From NCBI GenBank assembly GCA_013115135.1, contig JABANP010000083.1, positions 95,277 to 159,276 of the forward strand: a stretch of 64,000 nucleotides of DNA. Direction: 5' to 3'. Positions 44,282 through 55,900 of this stretch are shown piece by piece. The position numbers and the translations under genes were made by a program. The notes under the pieces were generated by a model. It was not told the DNA's origin. It saw nothing but the letters and a program-made list of their open reading frames with translations, and made no database searches. Source of the stretch: Perkinsus olseni. Its lineage: Eukaryota > Perkinsozoa > Perkinsida > Perkinsidae. Numbering within the stretch: position 1 is the first letter of the stretch; every line of letters starts with the position of its first letter.

Positions 44282-45343
44282 TTATACGGATAAGAGAATG
44301 CGGCCGTTAGGGGCGCCGTTGCCACCATCACCGCCCGGGCCTCCGTTGTCACTGCCACCGGCTCCGCCAGCACCGCCGGCCCCACCGTTATTATTCGCAC
44401 CCCTGCCGCCATCTCCGCCTCTTCCGCCTGCACCGTTGTCGCCGCCTGCCCCGCCCCTCCCGCCTGCACCACCTCTGCCGCCGTTATTACTTCCACCGCG
44501 GCCGCCATCACCGCCTGTCCCGCCACCACCATTAGCGCCACCTTCACCACCAGCACCACCATCACCACCGGCGGCACCGGCACCGTTGTCGCCCGCACCG
44601 CCACCTGCGCCGCCATCACCACCGGCACCGCCATCATTATTTCCACCGCGGCCGCCAGCACCGCCAGCCCCACCAGTATTATTAGCGTTACCATTACCAC
44701 CGGCTCCGCCATCGCCGCCGGTTGCGCCGGCACCGTCTGGTCCGCCATTACCACCAGCTCCACCAGCACCACCGGCTCCGCCTTGAAGGAGGCGACCATT
44801 AGGGGCACCGTTGCCACCATCACCACCCGCGCCTCCGTCGTCACTGCCACCGGCTCCGCCAGCACCGCCAGCCCCACCGTTATTATTCGCACCGCTGCCG
44901 CCATTTCCGCCCCTAGCGCCTGCACCGTTGTCGCCGGCACTCCCGCCCCTGCCGCCTGCACCACCTCTGCCGCCATTATTAGTTCCACCGCGGCCGCCAG
45001 CACCGCCAGCCCCGCCAGCATTGTTAGCGTTACCATTACCACCGGCTCCGCCAGCACCACCGGCTCCGCCAGGACCGAGTTCGCCGCCATTACCACCAGC
45101 TCCACCAGCACCACCGGCTCCGCCTTGAAGGAGGCGAAGAGCATCGCTTGTCAGAGAACGACCGGTGAAGTGATCTAGAGCACTGACGACTGAGTCATCA
45201 TGGAACAAGTAGCGCTTCCTTGCGTCGCCATCCTGGGCAACCGGGAAGTCGAACTTCTTCACAGCGGCATCCTGAGGATCATCGTCTTGAATAGCAACGA
45301 CAAGAGTGATGATGAGCAGGGCAGCCACGACAGGGGAGTTCAT
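44282..45343 (-). CDS. secreted GGX-repeat protein, copy D (one plus one expanded module)
   Basis: 353 residues, one exon. Signal peptide MNSPVVAALLIITLVVA, then the DDDPQDAAVKKF and DARKRYLFHDDSV blocks nearly identical to copy C. Module 1 matches the copy C modules. The second is longer and diverged (N-A-N-N-T-G-G, A-T-G-G-D, A-A-G-G-D) and closes N-G-A-P-N-G-R-I-L-L-S-V. The 5' flank carries a footprint at 45407 that copy C lacks. Confidence 0.82.
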   Translation of the reverse strand: MNSPVVAALLIITLVVAIQDDDPQDAAVKKFDFPVAQDGDARKRYLFHDDSVVSALDHFTGRSLTSDALRLLQGGAGGAGGAGGNGGELGPGGAGGAGGAGGNGNANNAGGAGGAGGRGGTNNGGRGGAGGRGGSAGDNGAGARGGNGGSGANNNGGAGGAGGAGGSDDGGAGGDGGNGAPNGRLLQGGAGGAGGAGGNGGPDGAGATGGDGGAGGNGNANNTGGAGGAGGRGGNNDGGAGGDGGAGGGAGDNGAGAAGGDGGAGGEGGANGGGGTGGDGGRGGSNNGGRGGAGGRGGAGGDNGAGGRGGDGGRGANNNGGAGGAGGAGGSDNGGPGGDGGNGAPNGRILLSV

Positions 45344-45406
45344 GTTGGTAAGAAAAACTTGAACCTGATAGTGAACTCGTTAAAACCCCAACAAGGGTAA
45401 AAGTGT

Positions 45407-45428
45407 CATCAGTGACTGATGATCAGTC
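45407..45428. repeat. palindromic footprint, W=CATCAGTC, with empty paralogous site
   Basis: Perfect structure. The duplicated flank of copy C (near 40894-40901) still has plain W, so 14 nt were gained here. Confidence 0.95.
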
Positions 45429-46349
45429 CCGACTACAGTCACTTTCAGCCAAATGAGGATCGACTATGGCACCAGCGGCGCTACATGTAGCAGTTGAGAG
45501 ATCAAATTCCGCCCTTCGATTTGAATGTGGAAGGTATCGGCTCTTTATGTAAAGCGGAAAGAGGACATAGCTCAAGAAATTCGACTGATCTAAGCTGCGT
45601 TAAATCATTGATCCTAAGCTGTGTGGGACGAATCGCACGTATGCACTTGGCTCCACTGTGTCACCTGCTGTGGGATAGTGTTTGGGACGTCGATTAATGG
45701 TATAGGTCGTCGACGACAAAGGAAATGGCAGCAAGAGCTCAAAAGCAGATACAATACATGAGAGAACTCCTAGGCTGGGGCGGGCGGTCCACCGGCGGCG
45801 GAGTTGGCAGGGAGTCAACAAAAGAAACCTAGGGAGGTTCCAACTGTAATCGATCGTTTGACGCGTATACACATCAGCTACGCTTAACTCCAGCGGCTCA
45901 GGTCAGCAGTCTGCTGTGCTCGTCAATTTCTGCAGCTCCTGCATTCTCGACGATTGCTCGTGACGCCACTATGTATTGGCGAGCAAGCCGGCGGCCTTTG
46001 AGCAGAATCTGCCCAGCAGATGGACTTGGCTAACAGTACCCCGTACTGGTCGATGTATCGAGCAACATTCGAATCGTATGGGTGTCAAATGATGCCGTTC
46101 ATCCCAAGATATGGACTAAGATACTCATGACAACTTCCAGCGTGCGCGCACAGAAGACAATACGCTCCAGGAAGCTGTCGAGTCGACAGTCTGACTGTCG
46201 ACTGTATTATTAGTGACTGTCACAGTCACTGATAATACAAGTACGTTGTACTGCTGGTAGCAACCTGCTGTTCTCTGCTAGGTTGAAGTTGCAAACCATA
46301 CGATCGTTGATGAGTTGAGAAGAAGTGTAACTTCTCCGAAACCTATTTG

Positions 46350-46371
46350 GTCATCGACGATGACTCATCGT
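46350..46371. repeat. palindromic footprint, W=GTCATCGT
   Basis: Perfect W1-7 / reverse complement / W2-8 structure. Confidence 0.85.
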
Positions 46372-46383
46372 GTCTACCAGGTT

Positions 46384-46405
46384 TGGTCAGCCTGATCAGA
46401 TCAGG
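46384..46405. repeat. near-perfect footprint, W=TGATCAGG
   Basis: One substitution in W1-7; 12 nt after the footprint at 46350. Confidence 0.65.
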
Positions 46406-46964
46406 CGAATTGCAGCTCATGAGGGATAATCCAGTTGAAAGCTACTGTTGAACTCCGGCTCCTGGAAGACTCTCCGACGGAGAGTCCCTTTCAGATCTCG
46501 CTTGCAATCACCAATCCGTTTCGAGAACGGATTTACCTAGTGAGCCTTATCATGCCCGGTGCCGATGAATATGACCGGCTTGCTGCAAGGCTCCCGTTCG
46601 CTGAAGGTTACCTCTATTGGAAGGCTGTTCTCGCCGAGAACAGCGAGAACCTACTATTTGCCGAGAACTTCTCGGTAAATATCCTTGGCCGAGGAACATG
46701 AAAAAGAATGAAGGTTCCCCAGAGATAAAACTCTGTTTCGCTCCGTCAATAGCACCCTTGGTCGACCTTCTGGTCGTCCAATCGACGGCTGTACCCTTGA
46801 AAAAGTTATGCTCCTCCGCTTCAGCTTCGTATTGCAAAGTTAGCAGCCTGCTAAGAATAGCGATATAATATCCGGATTCTACTAATCATACACCTCTTGA
46901 GTTCCTAGCGGTTACCAGTATCAAGACATTGGCACGCTTCTCCTCAGTAGTTCTTTTCTTCACC

Positions 46965-49900
46965 ATGATCTCGAGAATTGCCAAGGTCTTCTCTACAGTA
47001 CTTATCCTAGTGCTTGGCCAACGGGGTGATAAAAGGCCTAATGTTGGCACTGGCATACCGCATTCTTCACTGTTCAGCATTTTATCATACAACGCATAAT
47101 TTGTGTCCTCATGCGCCCCGCCATCGTAGAGTTTTAATCGCACTGCCGGAGCGTAGCAATTTCTCGTCCATCAGGTTTCCGGGTTAGATACTCTGAGGGA
47201 AGGTTCAGAAGACAAGAATTTGACTGCACACTTAGAAGCAAGAGTTCTCAACCCGCCGGTTGTGATTCGGCCCGTCGGCGATCCTATTGCTCTGATAGCA
47301 GCTGTGTGAGTTTGGGTTATCAAGCTGCCTCAGTTCAGCGTTGCTTATCTTAGTTATAATGTTGAAACTGATAATTGGGAGGCGACTAAGGCAGACGTCA
47401 CGGGTCGACTTGCAGTTGCCCTTGATCGTGGAGGTGAGTTGCAATTACCGTTTTCCGTGGTATGAGACCAGAAGTGAACCGCTCAGCAAAAGTGAATCGC
47501 TGTCAACCTCTGACGTCGTTCCTGGCTGCTGGAGCAAAAATTCCGGGGACCACATCAATTCGCCTCGCGACCATTCCCCATTGATTCAAGTCAACCAATG
47601 CCTGTGGCAGTGACGTTCTCGGCGCCTTAGCTTGACAAGTGCTTCAAGTAATGTACGCTCGTGATGAGACCCTGGCCTTGAACGAACCCTATCTAGCGAA
47701 GGGTGTAGCGAGAATAGCTTGCTCAATGCTTGGTCATCGCTTTGAAGGTCCGATTGAAGAAGCTCAGAAAATCCTGTCATTCGACACTGTCGTAGATTTG
47801 CGGATGGACGGAACTTGCGAAGAGTAGGTTGACACTTCTTGGCGAATCTTCGCTGCCTACTGTTGGTTCTTATAGATACTTTCAACGCCGCTCAGGTAAA
47901 GGAATACAGTAGCGTACGACAGATACACTCATCAGTTTTCAGCTTCGAGTGCCTCGATTACACCGAGCATCCATCCGAATGTGACATCCAACGCAACGAT
48001 ATGGAATAGCACCGATTCTGGTAGGCGGTCTCATGCTCCTCAAGTTTCGCGGATTTCGTTTTGCGAAGAGCAGTTCTTCGAGGGCTCTCGAGTGGCCCGT
48101 CAGAACAGTCTGTGTTTGAGCAGAAGATTTCAGACGTTCCAGAATGCGAATGAATTCCCGTGTCAAGTGAACTTCTTTTTTCTTTCGTGGTGGTGAGAAA
48201 TCGTCACTGAGAATCCCGTTGATCCAATATGATTGGTGTTAAGGACGTTCGCCGAGAGTAGGAAGATGCGCTGTTGCAATCGAAGAGCGTAGTTTCTCAG
48301 GCAACACCACGATAAACTTCCACAATTCAACTTTGACGACTCCCACGAACGCAACAACGGCAAACATAAGCACTTTCACGAACATTTCATCGTGGGTAGC
48401 GATGAATAGCAGTGTGCAGCCGCTTGTTAACTTAACCCGGCCGGCGGCAAATATATCATCGAACTCGACGAATTCGTCGGCGTGGAACGCAAGTTCTGGA
48501 ACCAACTCCGTTGAGTCCCCGACAGAAAGTGAGTGATGACCAGATAAGCTGCATTGTGATGCCATCTGCAGTGATCCTACCGACACAATTGCCTGGCGAG
48601 GATCGAGCGAACCCAGCATGGTTGCCGCAATGGCGCAACAATGCTCATTTGAGGTGAAGTCTCCGATTTCGAGCGAGCCCTTTCCTCGACAAATCGAATG
48701 GATTATTGCAGTGTCTTCCGCATCCTTTCCTAAATGCTATGAGAGTGTGCGAGCTCTACGAATTGGAGCCTCGCGGCGAACAGATTTTCTGCCACGAAGG
48801 GACTCCGAACTTGATCTCCGAGATCTCCGGAGATTCTCCGTTGTTGATACGCTCTCGGAGAGCAGATAACTTGCTTTCGCGAGTATCGCCAGTATCCTTG
48901 GGAGGCAAACTTCCGAAGACCTGCCGTTCGAGTTCAATGGAGTTGTCTTTTGTGAAGTCCAGCGGGCAAATTGCTCACGTTGATTCTCAGGACCATCGCA
49001 GACACGGTGCAAGTTTGCGTCTCGCGGACAAACATCATATTCGACGGCCATGTAGGATTCCGCGACTCGACGCGCTACCTCGAACCGCATTCGTTCGCCA
49101 TCAACGATCGACGTTTGAGGCAACGGATGGTCTTAGATACTCCCGGCTAGCTATATAACTGGGCTCAGAGATTCTGAGAATACGTAAGCTAGTGAAATGT
49201 CCGGGGTTTAGGAAAGTCTATAATCGGGGTGGTGATCCTTCGATCTTTGCTCTACCCTTTGATCCGAGACCATTGGTCCCAGACCAAGGAGATCTCGACC
49301 GCAGGCAACGTTCGGTTTGTTGAAAGAGATCTTAGAACTCATCCCATCATAGACTGTCCACTGTCGCTGCGCTGAGGTGGCTGCGTGGTCTCTGAGAGTT
49401 GGCGTGAGATGAATATCAAAGGTTAAACTCACATTTTTTGTTTCGCCCTGCATAGCGCTCGGTGGCTCGGTGCTAATCGCACTGGTGAGTGCTCTGTGCG
49501 ATTGTGACTCCTTTGATGTTCAGGTACCTTTACGGCAGCGAAACAGTACCCTTGCTTTGGTGGGTGATTGGACGAGAATATTACCGAAGCTTAGTGCTAC
49601 TCCACGAGCGCTGGCGAGACTTCCGGAATGAGACTCTCAACTTTCCCAATGTCAGTCGACCCCCCGGAAACTTCGTCGACTCTGCATCTGATCTTGGATC
49701 TCTCAACCATCGCTGAGGCACTGAACCGAATTTCAAGATTTTCAATTTTCAATTTTCAAGAAGACCGTGACAGCTCAAGAGTGACAATCTTCTAGTTACA
49801 CCGTTCACTCTCTCCGTCTCAGTATCAAGCGGCTGAGGTCGAGCCTCCAGTGCTGTACAAGGAGATGGAGTGGTTTGCCGGCATCAGCTCTAATATCACG

Positions 49901-52900
49901 ATCCCCGTCTGCGATCCAGTCATTTATGAGGTCAGCCGAACGTAGACGGACTATAGCACGCTAGGATAGTTGACCACTGCTAAGGCATTCGCCGTTGAAC
50001 TCTCGAAACCCCGGATTCTCTACCCAACAGGTGAAAGGATGCTTCGAGTTCACGCATACGCTCTACAGCCATTCCAACCTGACGTGAGAATCTTGGCCCT
50101 CGCGCTTTGCGACGCTTCAGCTTCAGCGAATACGCCGTGCGATATCACCTCGAGAAGTGGCCTATGTACCTTGCGTCCCGAGCTTCTGACGATCAGCTCA
50201 AGTTCAATCTCACCACACCACCTATAGCCGAGGGCTGGCCTAGGTGAGTACTTCAAAGTTTGAAGTAAACTTGAAGTTCAAACGAATGAATGGGGCATAC
50301 TCCTTTCGACTAAGTCCTTTGTGAGGATGCACCTCTCAGAGAGGCCCTCTCTTGCAGACACTACTTAATCTGCGAACGAATATTGTAAGTGAGAACGTTC
50401 ATGAGAGTACATTGTCTCAGGGTGACTTGGTTGCTTCCGTCGACACCGTCAGAAGATCCATGGGAGTTCAGGAGGTATCGAGTCTCGCGACCGGGCTATA
50501 GAGTATCATCTGGCTCTCCAGTTTCCCTCAGGAGGCCTGGCGCAAGCACGACCCGGAGTGCGTTGGTGCGATCGCATGTGATAGGATAAATATCGCGCCG
50601 AGCGCGAGATTCGCCCACACGGCCGTCTTGTATAAGTGAGTTGAAAGCCAGGCTGCAGTGGCTCCGAACTACTGGTCTGACTAGGACGAGAATTGGGATG
50701 AAAGTCTTTTTCTCAGGAGCTGGAATTTCGAGAGGGACGTCAAAGATCATCCAACGCTTTGCAAATCGTTCGCAGGGGTGGTTGCACGGACATGCGGTCC
50801 AGAGTGCATCGAAGATACCTCTTGCATGGCGCCAGCGGGAATGGAAGATTCGTGGGCCAACGCTAGGTGAGAAACCTCGACAGCTTCGAAATTGAATAGA
50901 CGAATAGTCGTGCTGCAGAAGAGTGTCGGTTTTCGGAAAAACGTTATCTCTGGCATATACCCTACTCAGTAAGGCCTACTGTGAATTCCCAACATAGCAA
51001 ATGGGCAAGAGTCTGAACTGGGTCGGAACCGGCGTTGGACTATAAACTCACACACACCTCTCAGCGCACTACATCGTTGAAACAATAGAAGGCAACATGA
51101 TAAGATTGGGCTCATACTGATTGTGATAGACAAGGCAAAATGAGGAACAGTCAAGAGAATTGCAGTCGGTAGCGAGACGCTAGTGAAGACAGAGTACGAT
51201 CGTGTTATGTGGGCGGTGCTGCTATGCTGACGGAGTTCAGCTCAAGCTCCTGAAGAAGCTTGATCTTTTGCATGCCTTGCAAGCCGATGATAGAATCACA
51301 GAAACCGAATCGCATCTGGAATGAGAGAGTATTGCAAAGTCGCGGTACTGTGATAGAATCTTCAAGATACTCTCATCGAGAATGTTACCCGAATTCACAG
51401 ATCGCTTCACTAGCACTCATGGAACGTCGTGAAATGTGCCAAATAGGGACGTCTGGAAGGGCGCCCCCCTCTCGTGGCTATCGGAAACACTGCTCTGACT
51501 CCTGCCGCGCCCAGATACTTCGACACGGCCCAGCCCGAGTTCTGGTCGTTGCCGTACTTCGAGATGGACGACGGTGAGTCTTTTCCTATGTTTGACCACC
51601 ACGATATCGAATGCCCACCTTACTGTTGTGGAGAGGTAAGCCCTACTACGACCGGGTGGAGCCTACGTAGCTACAAGCTTGCTGTTGACTCAACAGCGTT
51701 GGGGTCCAAGTCTCGCACTCCAAAAACCGCGATAGTTGTGCCAATGCTCTGCGACCTCGAGATTACCCGTACTGTACGTTCTCGAAAAAGCGAGCCAGGC
51801 GATTGCATAACTGACCTTCGTGAAAGGAACAAATGTAGGCTGCATTATGTAGCTCAGTGAGAACCGAGGAACATCAGAGGCTCTCCCATGAATGACTATT
51901 TGTTGGTCGCCGACTTTCTCTGGCCTTCGATGTTTCGACCTCTCAGCGTCGTATGTGCCTGAGAACGCATGATGAGCATGGAAAGAGGATACCTTTCGAT
52001 CGGCCGTAAGAGGTGAAGTCGCGTGTGTTTAAGAATTTAGCAAACTCAGTTTACCATAGACGCTTCAAAGTGACGATAAGATAAGATGACGTGAACTAGA
52101 TATCAGCACTGGTTCATGAATATCGTCCCCTTGGAAAGCTCGATCCGATCCGGGCCTGACTGGGGAATTTTCCCAGTAAGACCCCGATTCGGATAGCTTG
52201 ATTGAGAGTTGAAGACCCATTTTGTCGTGATGATCTTGAGGAGGAGCTTCTACCAATGCGCACAAGATGAGCGCTCGAAGGCATCTGGGATACGACCGCT
52301 TTGAAGATACTCGCTGGTCTTCGGCGGGCGAACGTTCGAGAACAGAGAATACAAGGGAAAAAGTCTGTACAATCACTGCGAGGAAATCCTCATGAAAGAG
52401 CCCAACATCGACGAGGAGCTCCGCGGATGCCTTGAGTCAGGCTCTGTAGCACGCAAGAAGCTGCAGATCGCATGGCGCCATCCATAGGTATCAGAGCGAA
52501 GAGCTTTGGAGATATGACTTTGTGGAAAACCAATGGGACTTTATCAAACCTCTGGTGAGCTGGGAGAACACGAAGATACGCCACGGTTCACATATCTGCC
52601 CTTCGCTGTCTTCCTTGTCCCTGGGATTTTGTCCGCACAAATCGATCGGCCGAGCCTGGTTGTTCACTGAGGCCGCCAGTGAGCTTGACTATCCTGACGT
52701 GAATAAATTCTTTGATAATTTAGCTCCTGGCCACGACCTCCTCGCCTTTTTAGTCGTCGGTTGACGATTCGTCTGGAGAGGAGGTCGGTGTCCCTCACGG
52801 AAGATACGGCCATTCGGCGGCGATGGTCATCTTGGATGCTGTCGTTGATCCTGACAATGTCCGCCGACAGTAAGTGTAGAGGACCTTCTTGGCGGCCCGC

Positions 52901-55900
52901 CGGGTGGGGGGCTTTTCCAGCTAAAAAACGGATACGCACGAATCGAGTCTAATTGCACAGTCGACACGATCGCTCTCTCACCGTTGCTTACGATGACAGT
53001 GCGGCTCATTTCTCATATTGCGTTATTGGCCTTGGCGACTCGCTATTCTGCTAGACTTCCGCGGCCACCCTCTGCGTAATTGAGCGTCGGTATGGAGTGG
53101 TCGTTTCGCAACGTATTTGGCGGCCTAGGTATATGTACATCTACGGTGGTATGAGCATGAACTGTCTCAATGGCCTCTGCAGCGATATGTGGAGAATCGA
53201 GGTCCCTTGGGCTCCTACAGCGTGGGTCCCGGCGATAAGGCGCCCCGATAATGAAGATTGAATGCTAGATACTGGCCAACGATGACACCACTTAGTGATT
53301 GGCGGAGTAGACGTCCTTCTCGGTGGGTGAGAATGAAAGATTGCAAGTATGGTGGCAGGTAGCAACGCGTAAATCCGGATTGACCGAATAACGCCTGCGT
53401 CAGATTCCGGCATCGCATGGAAGCAGCCCCCTCGGGAGATTTGATCTTCGTTTTTGGTGGCAATGTTGTTGGGAAATGGGAGAACTCTTTGCTGGTGTAA
53501 GCGAAGTGCCGTGGAACTTTACTTGCCGGTTTACCACGTGATGGTGTAATCACTTACACGACAACAGCGGTTCTGATAAGAGACTCTTGTGGCTCTCATT
53601 GGGAGTCGTAGTATTAAGCATCACTACAGGGACAAGAGCAGCTAGCCCTAGAAGCCACGTGGATTGTGTGGCCACGTTATCACAGATAGGGAGATGAGAC
53701 GATACTTCTCCGCCGAGAAACCGCCATCATCCCAGTCCATTGCTAGAAGCCCAAGTAAAGGCACGCTGGAAGTGCTAAACGCTGGGAGCCTGGAAGCTGA
53801 AGACACTCGTACCTGTGCCGAAGATAGTTGCGAATCGGAAAATGCGGACTAGGCTAGAATGAAAGTTCTTGTGCGTCCGAGTTCCTTCGTCGAGGTACCG
53901 AACATCGTCTGACTCGTGGGAGATTGAAGAGACCCGGGGGTATCGATACTTCACTCGGAGCGCTATAGATTATCTGGGAAACCAACAGACAACTGTGGTG
54001 AGAAATATCTTGACGAGCAGCGACCTCTCTGTCTAGAATGCCCTCAATCGGCGTCGTGACCCTCTGAACTCAGCATCTTCGCTCTAGGTGCCGGATCTGT
54101 CTCAATTACGAGAAGATAAGCCCGAAATGGACACCTATGGGCCGCAGGGCACACGAGATGGAACCGCCGATTTGGGTTAGTTCCCATACTCGGGAAATCG
54201 ACCGGATTGCCGCGCTCTTTTCAGGCAGTTCTAACTTGGGAAGTGTGAGCGAGGGAAGTTATCCCTCGCAGCAAGCAGTTGAACGAGGTTGGACCTCTCC
54301 TGAGGCTTTGGTTCCCACGCTCTTCCTCAGGTGACTTCGCGATGTGTACAGTACAGAATCCTGCAGACGACGGCGATGAGGACCGGGTGGCGCTCAGCGA
54401 TTTAATCGTGAGCCCGAAGCACCGCTCCGCTACTTATTCCTCATCAAGGTCCGAGTATATACTCAGGTGATTGGCGGCTTCAGGACATACGAGTCCCCGT
54501 ATCCGAACGAAAATGCTTCTCTCAATCCGTACCCTACCTATCCGTAAGACCAGGGGTTTGCCGTGGGTCTGCGGACAGTACCCGATAGGTATTACTTGGA
54601 CGATCTCTGGTACTATAGCACGTCCGGTCTCTTGTGGAGGGAAGTGTTCACAGCGGAGAAGAGACCAACGCCACGAGTAATGATTAGCGTCAGAGCTTAC
54701 GGTGACGCTAGCCTCCTTCGTGAGTGCTTTTTGTCCATTTCCGATGCCTGTGGATCCCGGGAACCGAAAGTAGCTCTCTTTCCGTGATGGAACCCGTCCG
54801 ACACTCTGCTCGTCTGAGTCCCCACAATCGTAAAATCTCTGGCGGAAGACGTATTGAGCCACATGCCCTTGTAGCAGACCGCAACATTATTCGTAACATC
54901 CAACAACATTATTCGTACCGGGAAGCCTCGCACATCAGTTCCGCAAGAAACACCTTTGGCGGGCCCGAGTGAGACACTCAGGTCAGACGCGGAGCGGCCG
55001 CAGTGACTTTGAGGGACCAGACAGGAGACGCTCAGTTGCTCATGATCGGAGGAAGGCATCATGACGAACTTTTCGAGGATATGTGGGTGAGTAAATGGCA
55101 GTGCTAAGTGCAGCATAACGTCGGGCGGCGGTCTCGGTTCATAGCGAGCGACGAGGATCGTCGTGACATGGAAATGAAGTCTGCCTTAAACGCAGCTTCA
55201 CGTTCTACTCAGCAACGCTCAGATTCTGGACGTCCAACGCTCCCCTAGAGGAGCGAGGCAGTGGAGCAGAATTGACGGAACAATACGAGGACCGAAGCCA
55301 CCACCTGCAGCTTATCATACGTAGGACATACGACTACGTAGTGCAGTATCCAGCACACAAATTCTGTCCCGAAATTTCATATGTGTCTGTCCCTGAAATA
55401 TCCTAGCTTGGCGCGGTTTCTCGGTGAGAAATTCTCAGTGCCAATACCGCTACTCATTCCTAGTAGAACTATTCTACATTCTTGTGTTGTGACACCGTAG
55501 TTAAGACGCATGTTTCTTCGGATGAGAACTCATCTCAAGAAGCTGAGATTGGTCCTGAGGATCATCGGCTACGGTTCGTCGCCTCTAACCATTGGATTCT
55601 AGCGCGAAGACGGGAGTAAAGCTCGGATATTAAATAGCCCCTTTCATCATAAAGATTTGTTCCGAATGTGCCAAGTCAGATTGAATTATGCTAGCACAGC
55701 CACCGGTGACATGGTCGTACTGCTGGGTGGCTTGACCTGGTCGAAGACTCGCATTGCAGAGACGGACGTACTGCGCGATCTCGACAGGAGATGCTTCAAG
55801 CAAGCGAAGGTTGGTCAACCCTTCGCAAAAACGTATGATGAATCGTAAACTTCATGAGCCTCGGCCTGAGCTGACGAGTAGGTGAGCGGCTAGCAGCCAC

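Larger units (their letters stand above)
45344..46964. other. intergenic with footprints
   Basis: 5' flank of copy D, then sequence with palindromes at 45407, 46182-46238, 46350, 46384 and 46463-46643. A frame at 46435-46701 could be coding but has no motif and overlaps several hairpins. Confidence 0.5.

Noticed and set aside
21488..45343. PEXEL/RxLR-like host-export motif in the GGX N-termini
   Set aside because: RSLTS and RLLQG do not meet RxLxE/Q/D spacing and no export system of that kind is expected.
21488..45343. Mycobacterial PE_PGRS gene by transfer
   Set aside because: Only the GGX composition matches; the PE domain is absent and the signal peptides and flanks look native.
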